Positions 36,601 to 45,978 of a stretch of DNA of 64,000 nt are shown here, piece after piece (positions within the stretch are counted from its first letter, which is position 1; each line of letters starts with the position of its first letter). The notes under the pieces are model-generated. The model was given only the letters and a program-made list of their open reading frames with translations. It did not search any database and was not told the DNA's origin. The translations under genes and the position numbers were made by a program. The stretch is from positions 145,504-209,503 of the forward strand of contig LUCM01006167.1 of NCBI GenBank assembly GCA_008360955.1, read 5' to 3'. This DNA is from Fasciolopsis buskii (taxonomy: Eukaryota; Platyhelminthes; Trematoda; Plagiorchiida; Fasciolidae).

Positions 36601-39600
36601 CCATCCGTTTCACATACACAACACGGGATTTATTTTTATTACTAGAACTGTAACCCATCACCCCCTTCTTATTTGAAGTAAATCATATATAATGTTATGT
36701 ATTGGCATGAATACGAATAACTGAAAACGAGCTTATTCGTCACACTGTGTTATTTCTCGATGTGCTCTGTGGGATTATTCGGTAAGCTAGAACTCTTTAA
36801 ACTTTTAAAGTAGATATATGCTGTCTCCAAAACTCGTATACGAAATCGCACTTTCATGATTCCTCTCCGTAGCCCAGATGCAACCTCATTCTTTCGTCCT
36901 ACTTTCCACATGTCCGGTGATTCGGTTTCGAATGTTCATGGTCAGGTTGGTATTGAGATCATTCTGGGTACTGTGGGGCGGAGTGTACGCTGTTTGCTGG
37001 CTCCCAGTCAACAGTCGTTTGTGTACAGTTCGGTTTAAGGCTTATGTGTGCGTCAATAACAGACGATTGAAGCGTCGTTGTTTGTTCGTGTTGCCTGTGT
37101 ATGCGTCCACTGGTTGCAGCTCTCCTAAGGCGAAAGATGAGCACTACTGGATGTGAGTACTCAACGGACATTGTGGTCGTTGCTGGTGATTTCACCGTCC
37201 AATACAAACAGCCGAAGCGGATTTCGTGCTTGCGACAACGCTTTACCAAGTTCACCACGAGAAGCGAGCTTCGTCAGGGTTGCCCTGTTTCACTTTTTCT
37301 TTTCAACATTGCCATGGAGATAATCCGGTCCTCGTGTGAGGATAGAAACGTTCACATTTGCTCAGATCGGAATCTGTCTGATTTCCGATGTGCGGATGAC
37401 GTTGTGCTACTGAGTGAAGATTCAATAGAGTTACAGGTTTTTCTCGATCGTGCAGATATGTTTGAAATGAATTTTGAACCTTTGCAGTGTAAAATGCTGT
37501 TGCAGGAGTGGATTGGCTCGAAGCCGAACCTTTTCCTTGCGGGGAAGAAACTGGGTGAGACTTACAGATTTTGTTACTTTTGTGGTCCTATATCGGAGGA
37601 GGTGTCTTCCTTCATACAGAAGGTCCGATTGATATTTGCTAATTTGAGGCATCTGTGGCGGTGGCGCGGCATTCGGTTGTCGGTCAAAAGCCGAGTAAAC
37701 GCAACGCCCGTAATGTCAGCGGTGCCATGCGCCACCGAAACATGTGTATCGAAAGAAAATATACAGATAATTTCTCTGTTTGAACATCGTTGTTTTCGTA
37801 TTATTGGCAGAATATGTTGGTAGAATTTTGCGAGTAAATCAAAAGTTGGGTGTGAGGTCCTGCGTCATGGGTTCTAGTAATTAGAAGAGACACTGAGCCC
37901 GAATAGGTCAAGGTGGTTGGGACATGTTTTGTGCCTGTCCACGAGAGGCTTGCCTCGTTGTACACTGTTCTGAGACTGGTAATTGTCAAAGTATGGCTCT
38001 AGGTGACCAGTCGATGACATGGTTGAAAAGAATGGGAGCTGTAACCAATGGACTAGCTCGTGTTGCGGCAGCTACATTGCGGCATTGGGGGGTCCACAAG
38101 AATCCTCGAAGAAATGGTTGAGGACAAAAGGTGACATGGGTCAGTGCTGCAGTTAGTGGCGTTCTTCAACTAACTCTTTTGCAGTCGACGTTGCATTATT
38201 GCCTATTTTTTAGTGTTTGAGCACAGGATGTTGTGAGGCAGCAACCACAAACAGAGCACGCTGAGGCAAGGTTGACGGTTGTCCAAGATGAAGCGAGTGA
38301 AGCAGCGATGATGTAATTAATAAGGAAAGTAAGCAAGTAGATAGTTAGGAAATTGTAGGTGATGAAAGAGTAATTTGCTTCTGTCGAAAAAGACTGAAGA
38401 AAGTGTTGTACAAAGCCAACATTCCAATTCGAACCACGAGTGTCCGTGAGAGCGGCGAGAGTTTCGTACACGTTGAGAGAGGGCATACAAGTGAACAAGA
38501 ACGGTTATTCACTCGATTTGTAAGATTTATGTTTGGTGTGGGAGAAGTAGTAACACAAACCTCGAGACTTAGAGTGGAAAACCGCGTGAGACCTAAACAG
38601 GTTTTGGCGTGGCAGCGAGTCAAGCGACGGTAAGCAGCCGTTTATCACTCTGATACCAGATTGTCTGACTTGGTAGAGCGTAACTTATGTGCCGGTATAT
38701 AGTTGTCGATGTTGACCGACATATCTACCGGGATTTGGCATATACTGGTTTGTCCTGCCGTTGTTTTTCAGGTCGCTCACGCAATCCGTTCAAAGATCGC
38801 CGTCCAAAGTCACATTACGGACGGGATTAAAAATGAACGACTAAAGATCTGGTTTCTGTCCTTTAGGGTTCTGCCAATCTGCACTGGTTTATTCACATAG
38901 CCCGATCGAGTTGAATAAAGAAAGAGGTTCTCTACTATGGATTTGTATGGGGTTTTGCGGTAATGGGGTAGAAGAATGGAGGGCAGAGTCGGAATATGAG
39001 GTGCCCGATACTAAAAAAATGGGAACAAAATTGTAACCTTTTGCGTTAACGAATGCATCCCATGTACAATTCTTCGGCATTAAACAATTCACTAAGAGTG
39101 ACAAAAGACTTTCTCTATCAGGTGCAACACAAGTGAACAATGGTTCGAGCGGGTCGTTAGTTAGCTAGATTTCCCACCCGAAACCAACGTGCCACCATGC
39201 CACAAAAGTCCGCCTATTAGGTCAGCAGCACCTAGGATACTGTTACCGCTCATCGCCGCCGAGATCTTCAGTGCAACTCTTCCATTTGGCGGCGCGGCTT
39301 CCTGCCTTCTTGATGTGCTATTATCGCCTGCACAAACATCTGTCACAACGAGACTGCACCTTGACATGGTGTGACGGCTTGCGTGCCTCCATGATCCAAC
39401 GAGCTATACAGGATGGCTTATCTCAAGCAGAAGATCCAATAATGCCTCGAAGGTCAATGGGTAGAGGCCTGACGAAGTAGTCCCCTGGTTCTCCAAGTTG
39501 GAAGTTGATCCGAGATAGCAGCTCAATCGTAAAAACGAGTGGAAGACTAATTGATCCAAGTAGATGAACGCCCACTCAGCTGTACCCCGCTGCCTTGCGA

Positions 39601-42600
39601 TCACGTTCTTGTCAGAACACAAGGCTTTGGTTGAGAACCCTAATCGTTCTTCTGCTTAGTGGCTGCACTCCCTAGCAGTACCTGCCCATCAATCCCCAAG
39701 AGTTACACGTCTCCAGATAATCACATACTGAATCGGTTGTCGCACAGGCTAATCAGGACCACGCTGCCCATTGAATCGAGCGCAGGTGGGGTGGATAGTG
39801 ATAAGTATGCTGCTGCTCAGAGTTCCCTCTTTATTCAACCTGTCTCTTCTGTCTCCAACCCAATCTGTTTGCCCCTTCTGCCTACCCATAGTATCTCCAT
39901 TGATAACACGCCCGATACTCGCAACGGTTTATTGTCAAGTAGTGTAGTAGGTGGTTTTCAGTCCACTAGGTCACGTTTTCTCAAGCCTCGTCAGCCTCTG
40001 CATCTGGGTTCCTTCAATGTGCACAGTATGATGTAGGTTGGCTAACGAGCGTGTTTGGCTCTGACAGTGGGCTCACTTTCGATTGATGTCTGCTGTGTGA
40101 GTNGCGATGCATTTGGCAGCGAATTTCGCCTGCGGTCCCAGATCTAGCGTTCATCAAAAACACTGGATCTCTCAAGCGTCGCTAATTCTAATGGAGCAAA
40201 AACGCGAGCTGCCTAACTGCAAGGAAATGAATAAGATGCGTCGGCAGTTGCAGCGTCAGTTGACCATAAGCCTTAGGAATGACCGCGAAAGCTGCTGGGT
40301 TAAGGTAGCCGAAGAGATGGAAGTGGCGTCCGCTTCAGGTAACAGTCAAAGACTGTTTAAGCTTATACGCGACAGCGGTGGGCAGCGAACTTCGGTTAGT
40401 GAAGTCGTGTGCGATAGGACTGGAGAGCTCATCCATGGTAGATAGGAAAGACTGGACCGTTGGGTAGAACATTTCAAGGGTCAGTTTAACTGGCCATACG
40501 CTGACGTACCTAGCCCGACGCCTGGAGCTGTGAATCCTTGGGAGGTGTCACTTGATCCCCAAACGGAAGTGGAAGTGGAGTCGAATATTCGGCCTCTGAA
40601 GAGGGGAAAAGCTGCCGGTCCCGACGAACTTCCCCCAGTTCTTTTCAAATTAGGTGGAGAGGTGCTGGTGAAATCACTTACCTCCTTGCTTCGTGATATT
40701 TGGAACGAGGAGCGCATCCCGCTATCGTGGGGTGAGTCACTGATTATACCCATCTTCAAGAAGGGTTCACGGAGTGACTGCAGCAATTATCGTGGGATTA
40801 GTTTAATTCCGATAGGTACTAAGGTCTTAGCTTTGATAATGCTGCGCCGTTTGACACCGATTCGCGAACAACTGGCCGGCATTCGGCCAGGTCGAGGTTG
40901 CATCGACCAAATATTCACTCTTCGACAGATACTCGAAACGCGCCAAACGCGCCAAACGCGCCAAACGCGCCAGACGCACCGCCGCCCTACGATCGCAGTT
41001 TTCCTCGACTTGAAAGGTGCTTTCGACTCAGTGGATCGACCGGCACTACTCAGTGCTCTCCACCGGAAGGGTATGCCAACGAAGTTTGTGAACCTGTTGC
41101 GAGCATTGTACTCGCATACCTATGGTCGCGTTAGGGTATACGGTGAACTGTCACGTTCATTCGAAACAACTAGTGACGTTTGATAAGGGTGTCCCATCTC
41201 TCCATTCTTGTTCAACTTCGTCATGGACGAGGTGATGAAAGATGCTTTAGGAGGTTTCCGGGACGTAGGAGTCGAACTGGGAAATGGAGGAAAGCTATGC
41301 GACCTAGATTACGCAGACGACGTCGTGTGCCTGTTCCAGTCTGCGGACCATGCACAACGGGCACTAGATAGACTGTCGAGATCGGTTGCTTGCTTCGGCA
41401 TGTGCTTTGCACCTTCAAAGTGCAAAGTGCTGTTAGAGGACTGGACGACAGCAGCGCCGAACTTGACACTGGATGGAGAGGAAATAACAATGGTGGACCG
41501 TTTCACCTACCTTGGTAGCTGCGTGTCTAACGATGGTAGCTCGGGATTGGAGGTAAGTATGCGTATATCCAAGGCTCGGGCAACTTACGCTGGATTGAAG
41601 CACTTGTGGCGTCAGCCTGATAGTTCACTGGGGTTGAAAGGTCGTGTGTAATGTGCTGCAGTGCGCTCAGTTCTGTTGTACGGTTGCGAGACGTGGAGTA
41701 TGCGTGTGGGCGATGTTCGTCGGTTGGAGGTTTTCGACAACCGATGTTTACGTAGTATAGCTAGGATTGGATGGAGTGACCGGGTGAGTAATATTGAGGT
41801 TAGAAATCTGGTATTCGGTGCCACTTCTGAGAATAGCTTGTTTCGGCGTATGAAACTTAGTAGACTATGCTGGTTCGGTCACGTGTTGCGTATGACGAAC
41901 ACTCGTCTACCATAACGTGCCCTATTTTGTGTTCCTCCTAAGGAATGGAAGAAGCCATGTGGAGGCCAACAGATGACGTGGCAACGTGGGATGAGAAAAT
42001 GTACAGCGAAGTTAGGTAAAGTAGGTGTCTCACGCCTTCGTCGTTGGGGTCCGAAAGACTTGTCGACTTGCTGGCTGGAGACACTGAAGGATATGGCAGT
42101 GAACGGTGAACAGTGCTGATCGTGTTGTTACTTTCTTTTGAATCTGAATGATTGAAGGAGTGCGTTTGAACAGTTAGACTGTGTTCCATGTGTTGGATAC
42201 AGCAGTATTCTAGTCTTTTCCCGCCTGTGTAGTTCCACTCCCTGTTCCCATTGAATATTCACTCTTTTTATATAAACGTGTAACTCTGGGGAAAGGCGGC
42301 GGTCAGTGAGGCTTACCTTGCTGTTTAACGCTGAACGATGATGATGATGATGATTGCACAAACATGAGCTGATTAGCTGTTTGAGAGGGGTCACCGGTTA
42401 AATTTGTGGATACAGAAAGTAACCGTTCAATGACTCACGGTTCGTGTCGTTCGTCATGCAACTTTGTAAGAATGCTGAGGTCGAGTGCACCCGTATTGAC
42501 AGTTTATATGAGCACTGGAGTAGAACAAAAAGCTAGTGCACAAAAACGCAGATTAGCTTCGCAACGCAGGCAGTTGTGACTAGAAGTGCCATAATAGACC

Positions 42601-43740
42601 AACAAAACTCAGGCCCAAAAGAATCTATAGATCAGAATAGACAAGGCAAGGATGGCGGTGCAAGTAAATCTCAAAGAGAGAAAACTGCACTAAAATTGTG
42701 AAGATACCATTGAACAAATTCGCTTCTTTGTCAAGTGTTCCCAAAACGAGTGCGGTTGGTGTGGCATGTCTCAGCCTCTAGGATTCATTGCACTAATCAG
42801 GGATTACCCGCAATCATTAATATAAAAATGGGATGGCAAAGAATCACATAAGATCACAGTAGGTCAAATATAGTAACGATTCGGGATACAGAGAATTGTC
42901 ATTTGCTGCTCGATCGATATTCCGAAAAAGGATATCATGTACATGAACCCAGAAAGTCCCAACGTACCAACACAAACAGAGTGTTGCGAAAAATGAATAA
43001 CTGGTAATGCTACATATTTGTTTCAATAACGAGTCCAAGGTACACCTAAGCTTACGATCATCATAATCGCTGTTCGCAAAACACCTGATAACCACAAAGG
43101 ATGAAAGTCAAACTCAGTACATGGAGATTTTCAAACTGAAATTTGTGTTGACTAACGAAACTACGAAAGATTGCTTACGCCAACGTTTCGCTCCTTTCAG
43201 GGTGCTCGGCGATAATCTTCGCCAGTCCATCATATTCTGGAACGAGGGGATAAGCGCTACACCAGTTTCATACCCCGGCGATTTTTTCGGATCACCTTTG
43301 CAGTACCCAGTTCATCTTTGCACTCTTCGATCCTCTTCCTCGCATTTTCCATTTGATTTTCTGCAAGCTTCTTAACCACAGAAAAAAACAACAAACCGAT
43401 ATCTTTGAAAAGTTCTGTATATTGTTTCTGTTGCTCTCCATTCATATTCAAAACCAACGCTGCTTGTTCCATGGAATTTTCACACTGGTACACGCTTCCG
43501 ATCAGAGCCTGAAACGCATCTGAACTGTGAGCAACCAGTAAAATCTAAAAAAATGGCCATACTTACCCCTCACTGCCAACATCGGTGGAGGCGATCCAGC
43601 GCAGGTAGTTCTTCAGTAAGAGAGTAATCCTCCTATCGTCGTTCCCACTCTCGCCTTCAATCAGAAGTTTTCGCTTGATTATTTCATCTACAAACTACGC
43701 TGATCAAATTGGAGAAAGTACCATCAGAAATCGTTGACAT
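33327..43740 (-). CDS. THOC7: THO complex subunit 7 homologue (seven exons)
   Basis: THOC7 is a small coiled-coil subunit of the nuclear THO/TREX complex, which packages nascent mRNA and links transcription to export; it pairs with THOC5. Coding exons, all minus strand: 43722-43740, 43567-43687, 43397-43525, 43274-43360, 43179-43236, 33515-33651, 33327-33415. All six introns are GT-AG: 34, 41, 36, 37, 9,527 and 99 bp. The joined product (about 212 residues; human about 204) keeps the family blocks in order: SDDEIIKRKLLIEGE near the N-terminus, NDDRRITLLLKNYLRW, YQCENSM, ECKDELGTAKVIRKNRREYD, then a coiled coil with MRKKQFHLFLYALKCLQKTID and an acidic tail ending METS. I chose the ATG at 43738-43740 because SDDE follows it as in the family. 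One apparent extra base around 43,494-43,503 breaks exon 3. Without it the frame is open throughout, so I favour a sequence error over a dead gene. Intron 5 contains three retroelement insertions. Confidence 0.9.
33433..33478. repeat. AAT triplet repeat inside THOC7 intron 6
   Basis: AATAATAATAATGAC followed by interrupted AAT/AAC units. It makes up about half of the 99 bp intron. Confidence 0.8.
33950..35560 (-). pseudogene. Jockey/CR1-type endonuclease-RT remnant in THOC7 intron 5
   Basis: On the minus strand, leftward from about 35,490, the order of blocks is as follows. An endonuclease C-terminal part has FEDLAIINNLCQLVDSPVRM, DRVHAVDFIPST and a PLSHLIFHF block standing for GSSDHxLI. A linker with FVQLKNKCSLAMQKTLDRFV and FLPAVTAKEVHRVLSHRKVS comes next. 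The RT core has TFSKVFDLVWHQGLLPKRSL at about 34,290-34,330, standing for the FSKAFDxVWH catalytic block, and NAGVPQGSILAFTFFLLLIN at about 34,150-34,190. Multiple frameshifts are present. The 3' end fades near 33,950. It lies in the same orientation as THOC7, inside its long intron. Confidence 0.7.
35976..38086 (+). mobile_element. right arm of the 2.1 kb inverted RTE pair
   Basis: The inverted partner of 24,745-26,855. Unlike the left copy it keeps more of the RTE 5' untranslated region (from about 35,911, with TAGCCTCCTGATCTTCCAGG). Beyond 38,086 it continues into a canonical RTE 3' end (WGPQESSKKWLRTKGDMGQC, then a short GATGATG at about 38,308). The shared 2.1 kb core is flanked on both sides by sequence that differs between the copies. 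Confidence 0.85.
37101..37823 (+). pseudogene. internally deleted RTE endonuclease-RT fusion frame, right copy
   Basis: Its 240-residue translation is identical to that of the frame at 25,008-25,730. CADD replaces YADD at 37,389-37,400. The join between the endonuclease block GDFTVQ and the RT block lies between about 37,200 and 37,245. Upstream, 36,856-37,156 still encodes the first half of the endonuclease in other frames (LLAPSQQSFVYSSV and RRCLFVLPVYASTGCSSPKA, standing for RRCLFVVSAYAPTDCSSDET). 37,924-38,121 carries the C-terminal MTWLKRMGAVTNGLARVAA block. It lies inside THOC7 intron 5, opposite to the gene. Confidence 0.8.
38087..38320 (+). mobile_element. canonical RTE 3' end after the inverted-pair core
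   Basis: Encodes WGPQESSKKWLRTKGDMGQC and a WRSSTNS block across two frames, the usual end of the RTE protein. A short GATGATG at about 38,308-38,314 is the probable tail. Confidence 0.6.
38320..39328. other. THOC7 intron 5 sequence between two RTE copies
   Basis: No domain recognised. A GGCGTGGCAGCGAG motif near 38,609 could belong to an old repeat, but I cannot assign it. Confidence 0.35.
39329..39339 (+). repeat. 5' target-site duplication of the RTE copy
   Basis: TGCACAAACAT, repeated exactly at 42,355-42,365 on the other side of the element. Confidence 0.9.
39659..40100 (+). pseudogene. RTE N-terminal region and start of the endonuclease
   Basis: The open frame 39,659-40,036 ends in HLGSFNVHSMM, the first endonuclease block (LGxFNVRTLxQ). 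This is followed by a stop and then LALTVGSLSIDVCCVS up to the N at 40,103. About 100 residues precede the endonuclease and are conserved in the copy at 56,994-57,227 minus (PSSTCPSIP, DNHILNRLSHR). The first codon shown, GTG, is not a proven start. The catalytic second half of the domain is missing at the N. Confidence 0.75.
40103..40103. other. single N replacing most of the endonuclease domain
   Basis: Left of the N the protein is at the VCCVS block of the endonuclease. Right of it, AMHLAANFACGPRS is already in the linker before the RT. In related copies several hundred bases lie between, so the N stands for a collapsed gap or a join across a deletion. Confidence 0.75.
40107..42119 (+). 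pseudogene. RTE reverse transcriptase, one frame with five stops
   Basis: A single frame runs from the linker to the natural stop at 42,117-42,119. Motifs in order are KRGKAAGPDELPPVLFKLGG, WNEERIPLSWGESLIIPIFK, KKGSRSDCSNYRGISLIPIG, IRPGRGCIDQIFTLRQILE, VFLDLKGAFDSVDRPALLSA, CPISPFLFNFVMDEV, LDYADDVVCLF (YADD at 41,310-41,321), SKCKVLLEDW, TYLGSCVSNDGS, GLKHLWRQ, VRSVLLYGCETWSMRV and LCWFGHVLRM. Internal stops are at 40,443 (TAG), 41,181 and 41,184 (TGA TAA, adjacent), 41,649 (TAA) and 41,913 (TAA). All catalytic aspartates survive and I see no frameshift, so this is a young dead copy. Confidence 0.9.
40938..40973 (+). repeat. 9 bp tandem repeat inside the RT frame
   Basis: Four units of ACGCGCCAA (the last ends CAG), giving repeated T-R-Q in the protein just before the HRRPTIAVFLDL block. 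The expansion keeps the frame. Confidence 0.85.
42355..42365 (+). repeat. 3' target-site duplication of the RTE copy
   Basis: TGCACAAACAT, directly after the (GAT)n tail and identical to 39,329-39,339. Confidence 0.9.
42366..43178. other. THOC7 intron 5, 5' part
   Basis: From the GTAAGC donor at 43,173-43,178 to the RTE target-site duplication. No other feature recognised. Confidence 0.6.
43179..43740 (-). CDS. THOC7: THOC7 exons 1-5 with four micro-introns
   Basis: Exons 43722-43740, 43567-43687, 43397-43525, 43274-43360 and 43179-43236. Introns are 43688-43721 (34 bp), 43526-43566 (41 bp), 43361-43396 (36 bp) and 43237-43273 (37 bp), all GT-AG. The 36 bp intron has no stop and keeps the frame, so unspliced translation would add twelve mostly hydrophobic residues that are absent from the family. 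Removing it restores the family alignment (FKDI then ENQMENARKRI). Exon 3 carries one extra base near 43,494-43,503: reading from exon 2 gives SDAFQALI and then leaves the frame that encodes VYQCENSM. Confidence 0.88.
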
Positions 43741-43752
43741 GCTGTGTATTAC

Positions 43753-43764
43753 CTGAAAAAAATA
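43753..43764 (-). promoter_or_regulatory. splice acceptor just upstream of the THOC7 start codon
   Basis: On the minus strand TATTTTTTTCAG ends at 43,753, only 12 bases before the ATG. It is a strong pyrimidine-rich acceptor. It could end a 5' untranslated intron or receive a trans-spliced leader, which flatworms are known to use. I see no decisive way to tell which from the sequence. Confidence 0.5.
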
Positions 43765-44990
43765 CGTCAGCCTAATCAAGATAACCGTGAAATAATGGGA
43801 ACCAAATGTTACGTACTTTCAACGAACGTCGCTCAGTTACAAGCAGAGCCGATAAAAAGTAGATAAGGAGGTGTGTTGTGTTGGGTAATGAATGCTCTGT
43901 TACTGTTCCGACATTCTCGCTCCAGTCAATCAATCGTGTCTCTGGATGGCTACCGTCTGCACCCACTAGCTCAAGGGAAAACAACTAAAGTCAACTGACA
44001 CAAAATCTTGCTTTATTAAATGAGAACATGACATATTTTATTTTTTTCACATATTTACGCCTGTACAACTACCACTAATTATTCGGTTGTCCGGGTCACG
44101 CTTTGAATTGCCAATCTCGTTTGGCGCATCTCGTCTGATTTAGTTCATGTGGGTTTTTTTTCAAATCTGGACCGACCATCCTGATTGGTCAGCACAGCTC
44201 ACGATATGGCCTTCTTAACTTACATATCCGCACTCTTGCATTTTAATCACGTCATTATGTCGGCTGGCAGCTGATGGGATAGCAGTCTCAATCTAGTCTT
44301 GCAGTCTGTAATCGCCCGCTGCCTGGCAATATCGGATTACTTCCATGCTTGAGCATTGACCGCGATTTGTACAAAGCAGTTCAACTACTGAGACAGCTGC
44401 ATCTGACTCCGGCGCAAAATTGGCAAAACTAGCATCCTCTCATATATAACTACATATAATGACTTAAAATGTCGGTGTTTCATAGCTCAGGTTTGTGTCG
44501 TTTAGATTCCACACATTTTTTTATCACTAGCCAAGATGACACCACCAATGTGTAGGTGATAACCACTCCGCTCAATTGTGTTTATATTAGCGCTGTTATA
44601 GATGTGACCTTGACTCCAGAGAGAGTCCATTTCGAGGGTCGTTATGGCTTTGACCTCGGACAAGCAAAATTACTAACCCTAGTAACGTTGCGGATTTTGG
44701 CAATGTTACTAATATCAGTAATATCAGGAAGCGTTACCGAAGTTGAAGCCATAGTAACCAGCGAAGTGGGCTCACTCTGGAGGCAAGGCCAAATCAATAG
44801 CGGCACTAATATAAATACAACTGAGCAGAGATGGCATCGCCTACGCACTGATAATGTCACCCGCTGTTGATGAAACGTATGGATGTGAATGTTTGGACAA
44901 GAGAGCACAGGTTACGCATACCTGACGAGCGACAAAAAACGCGAAACCAGTCGTGAGCTCCCGGGCAAGTTCACGCATCCAGATACTAAT
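43765..44990. other. region upstream of THOC7, no supported gene
   Basis: No domain recognised. The open frame at 44,556-44,870 reflects locally repetitive GTTACTAATATCAGTAAT-like sequence and has no motif I know. The THOC7 promoter is probably within this stretch, but no TATA box or initiator is convincing. Confidence 0.4.
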
Positions 44991-44996
44991 TGCTGC

Positions 44997-45035
44997 ATAT
45001 ATATATATATATACATATATATACATATAAATATA
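44997..45035. repeat. (AT)n microsatellite with interruptions
   Basis: AT units broken by ATAC and ATAA steps. Confidence 0.85.
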
Positions 45036-45332
45036 AGACGAAAAATGTAGTTTTCCAGTCAGCACGAACAAGTTTACACAAAACGCGAATCTGGGAGACC
45101 GTCTTCACTTCTGTTGCACGTCGTCTCAGTGATGCCAGCATTCACTTTCCCCATACCAGAAGAAGTCAAATCATTTCAGTTCGGCTTTTATTACCGTTAA
45201 GCTTCCAAAGTACTCCGGCTTTGCATTCTGCCTCACAGCAGAAAGATGAGACACAAGACCGGCTGCAACGATAAGAATATATATACAAAGAAGGAAAGAA
45301 GTCGGATATGCGAGCACCAACAGCTGTGGTAT

Positions 45333-45890
45333 TGTTATATTGCCGAGTTTGGTTGGTCTATGCACACACCGAAGCACAAGACACAAGTACTCGCAGCGCA
45401 CGATACCACAGGAGCACACAGCCTGTGGTCTAGTAGGACACGAACACATACATAGAGGTTGGAGACAAAAGTTCGGGCTCTAGACTCGAAACCCGTAGTC
45501 GCACAACGAAAGGGACGAAACTGCTGCTCCCTTGAATGAGCAGCCACACGGAACAATAAGCGGCGCGAAATACGAACAGCTAGCCCAGCCCGCTAGCGGA
45601 AGAGAGGACGAACACGCAGTACTGCCGCGCGTTTATTGGTGACCCATCAATACAAGTCAGAATTCAAGTAAGCTCTATCGTTTATATAGTTTTGTTGGGT
45701 GGCCTTGATCGATGTGTGGACTAGCCAATCACAGAACGGGTTTTTATGAATCTTTTCCCGGACATCAAAATATTCAACCGCGCAATATTTAAAATAACGT
45801 CAATTTCGAAATATTGAGAAAAGGGTAGATTCTTCTGGAAAATTAAAAGCAGAAGCAAAATCTACGGCACCAAAAACCCTAGAATGGTCA
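45333..45890 (-). mobile_element. LTR family A, copy 1
   Basis: A 558 bp unit starting TGACCATTCTAGG (at 45,890 on the minus strand) and ending AATATAACA at 45,333, so it has TG...CA-type ends. It is nearly identical to copy 2 (50,376-50,935) and diverged from copy 3 (52,748-53,279). It has a TATA-like ACTATATAAACG and, about 50 bp further, CCAATAAA, the promoter and polyadenylation signals expected for U3 and R of an LTR. No target-site duplication or internal region is visible. It is perhaps a decayed solo LTR. Confidence 0.65.
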
Positions 45891-45978
45891 CCGGCTATAA
45901 CAGGTATTCAACTATGTGGTTTGTGGTATCTTTTGAACCCAAACCCGGCAGTTTAATTGAACCTCTACTAAAAAGATC

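Larger units (their letters stand above)
39340..42354 (+). mobile_element. RTE-like retrotransposon with both ends and target-site duplication
   Basis: A copy with both ends, flanked by the 11 bp direct repeat TGCACAAACAT. It starts at CTGTCACAACGAGACTGCACC, has an untranslated leader of about 320 bp, one long but interrupted open frame, and ends in a (GAT)n tail at 42,337-42,354. Its length here is 3,015 bp, but a single N at 40,103 hides most of the endonuclease, so the true length is greater. The leader and 3' end serve as reference for recognising other copies in this window. It lies inside THOC7 intron 5, opposite to the gene. Confidence 0.9.

Noticed and set aside
43257..43493. A single 78-residue THOC7 exon starting at 43,493 and ending in GMKLV
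   Set aside because: The first codon is GTG, not ATG. The 36 bp insert and the 3' end are introns: splicing at 43,361-43,396 and 43,237-43,273 restores the family sequence.
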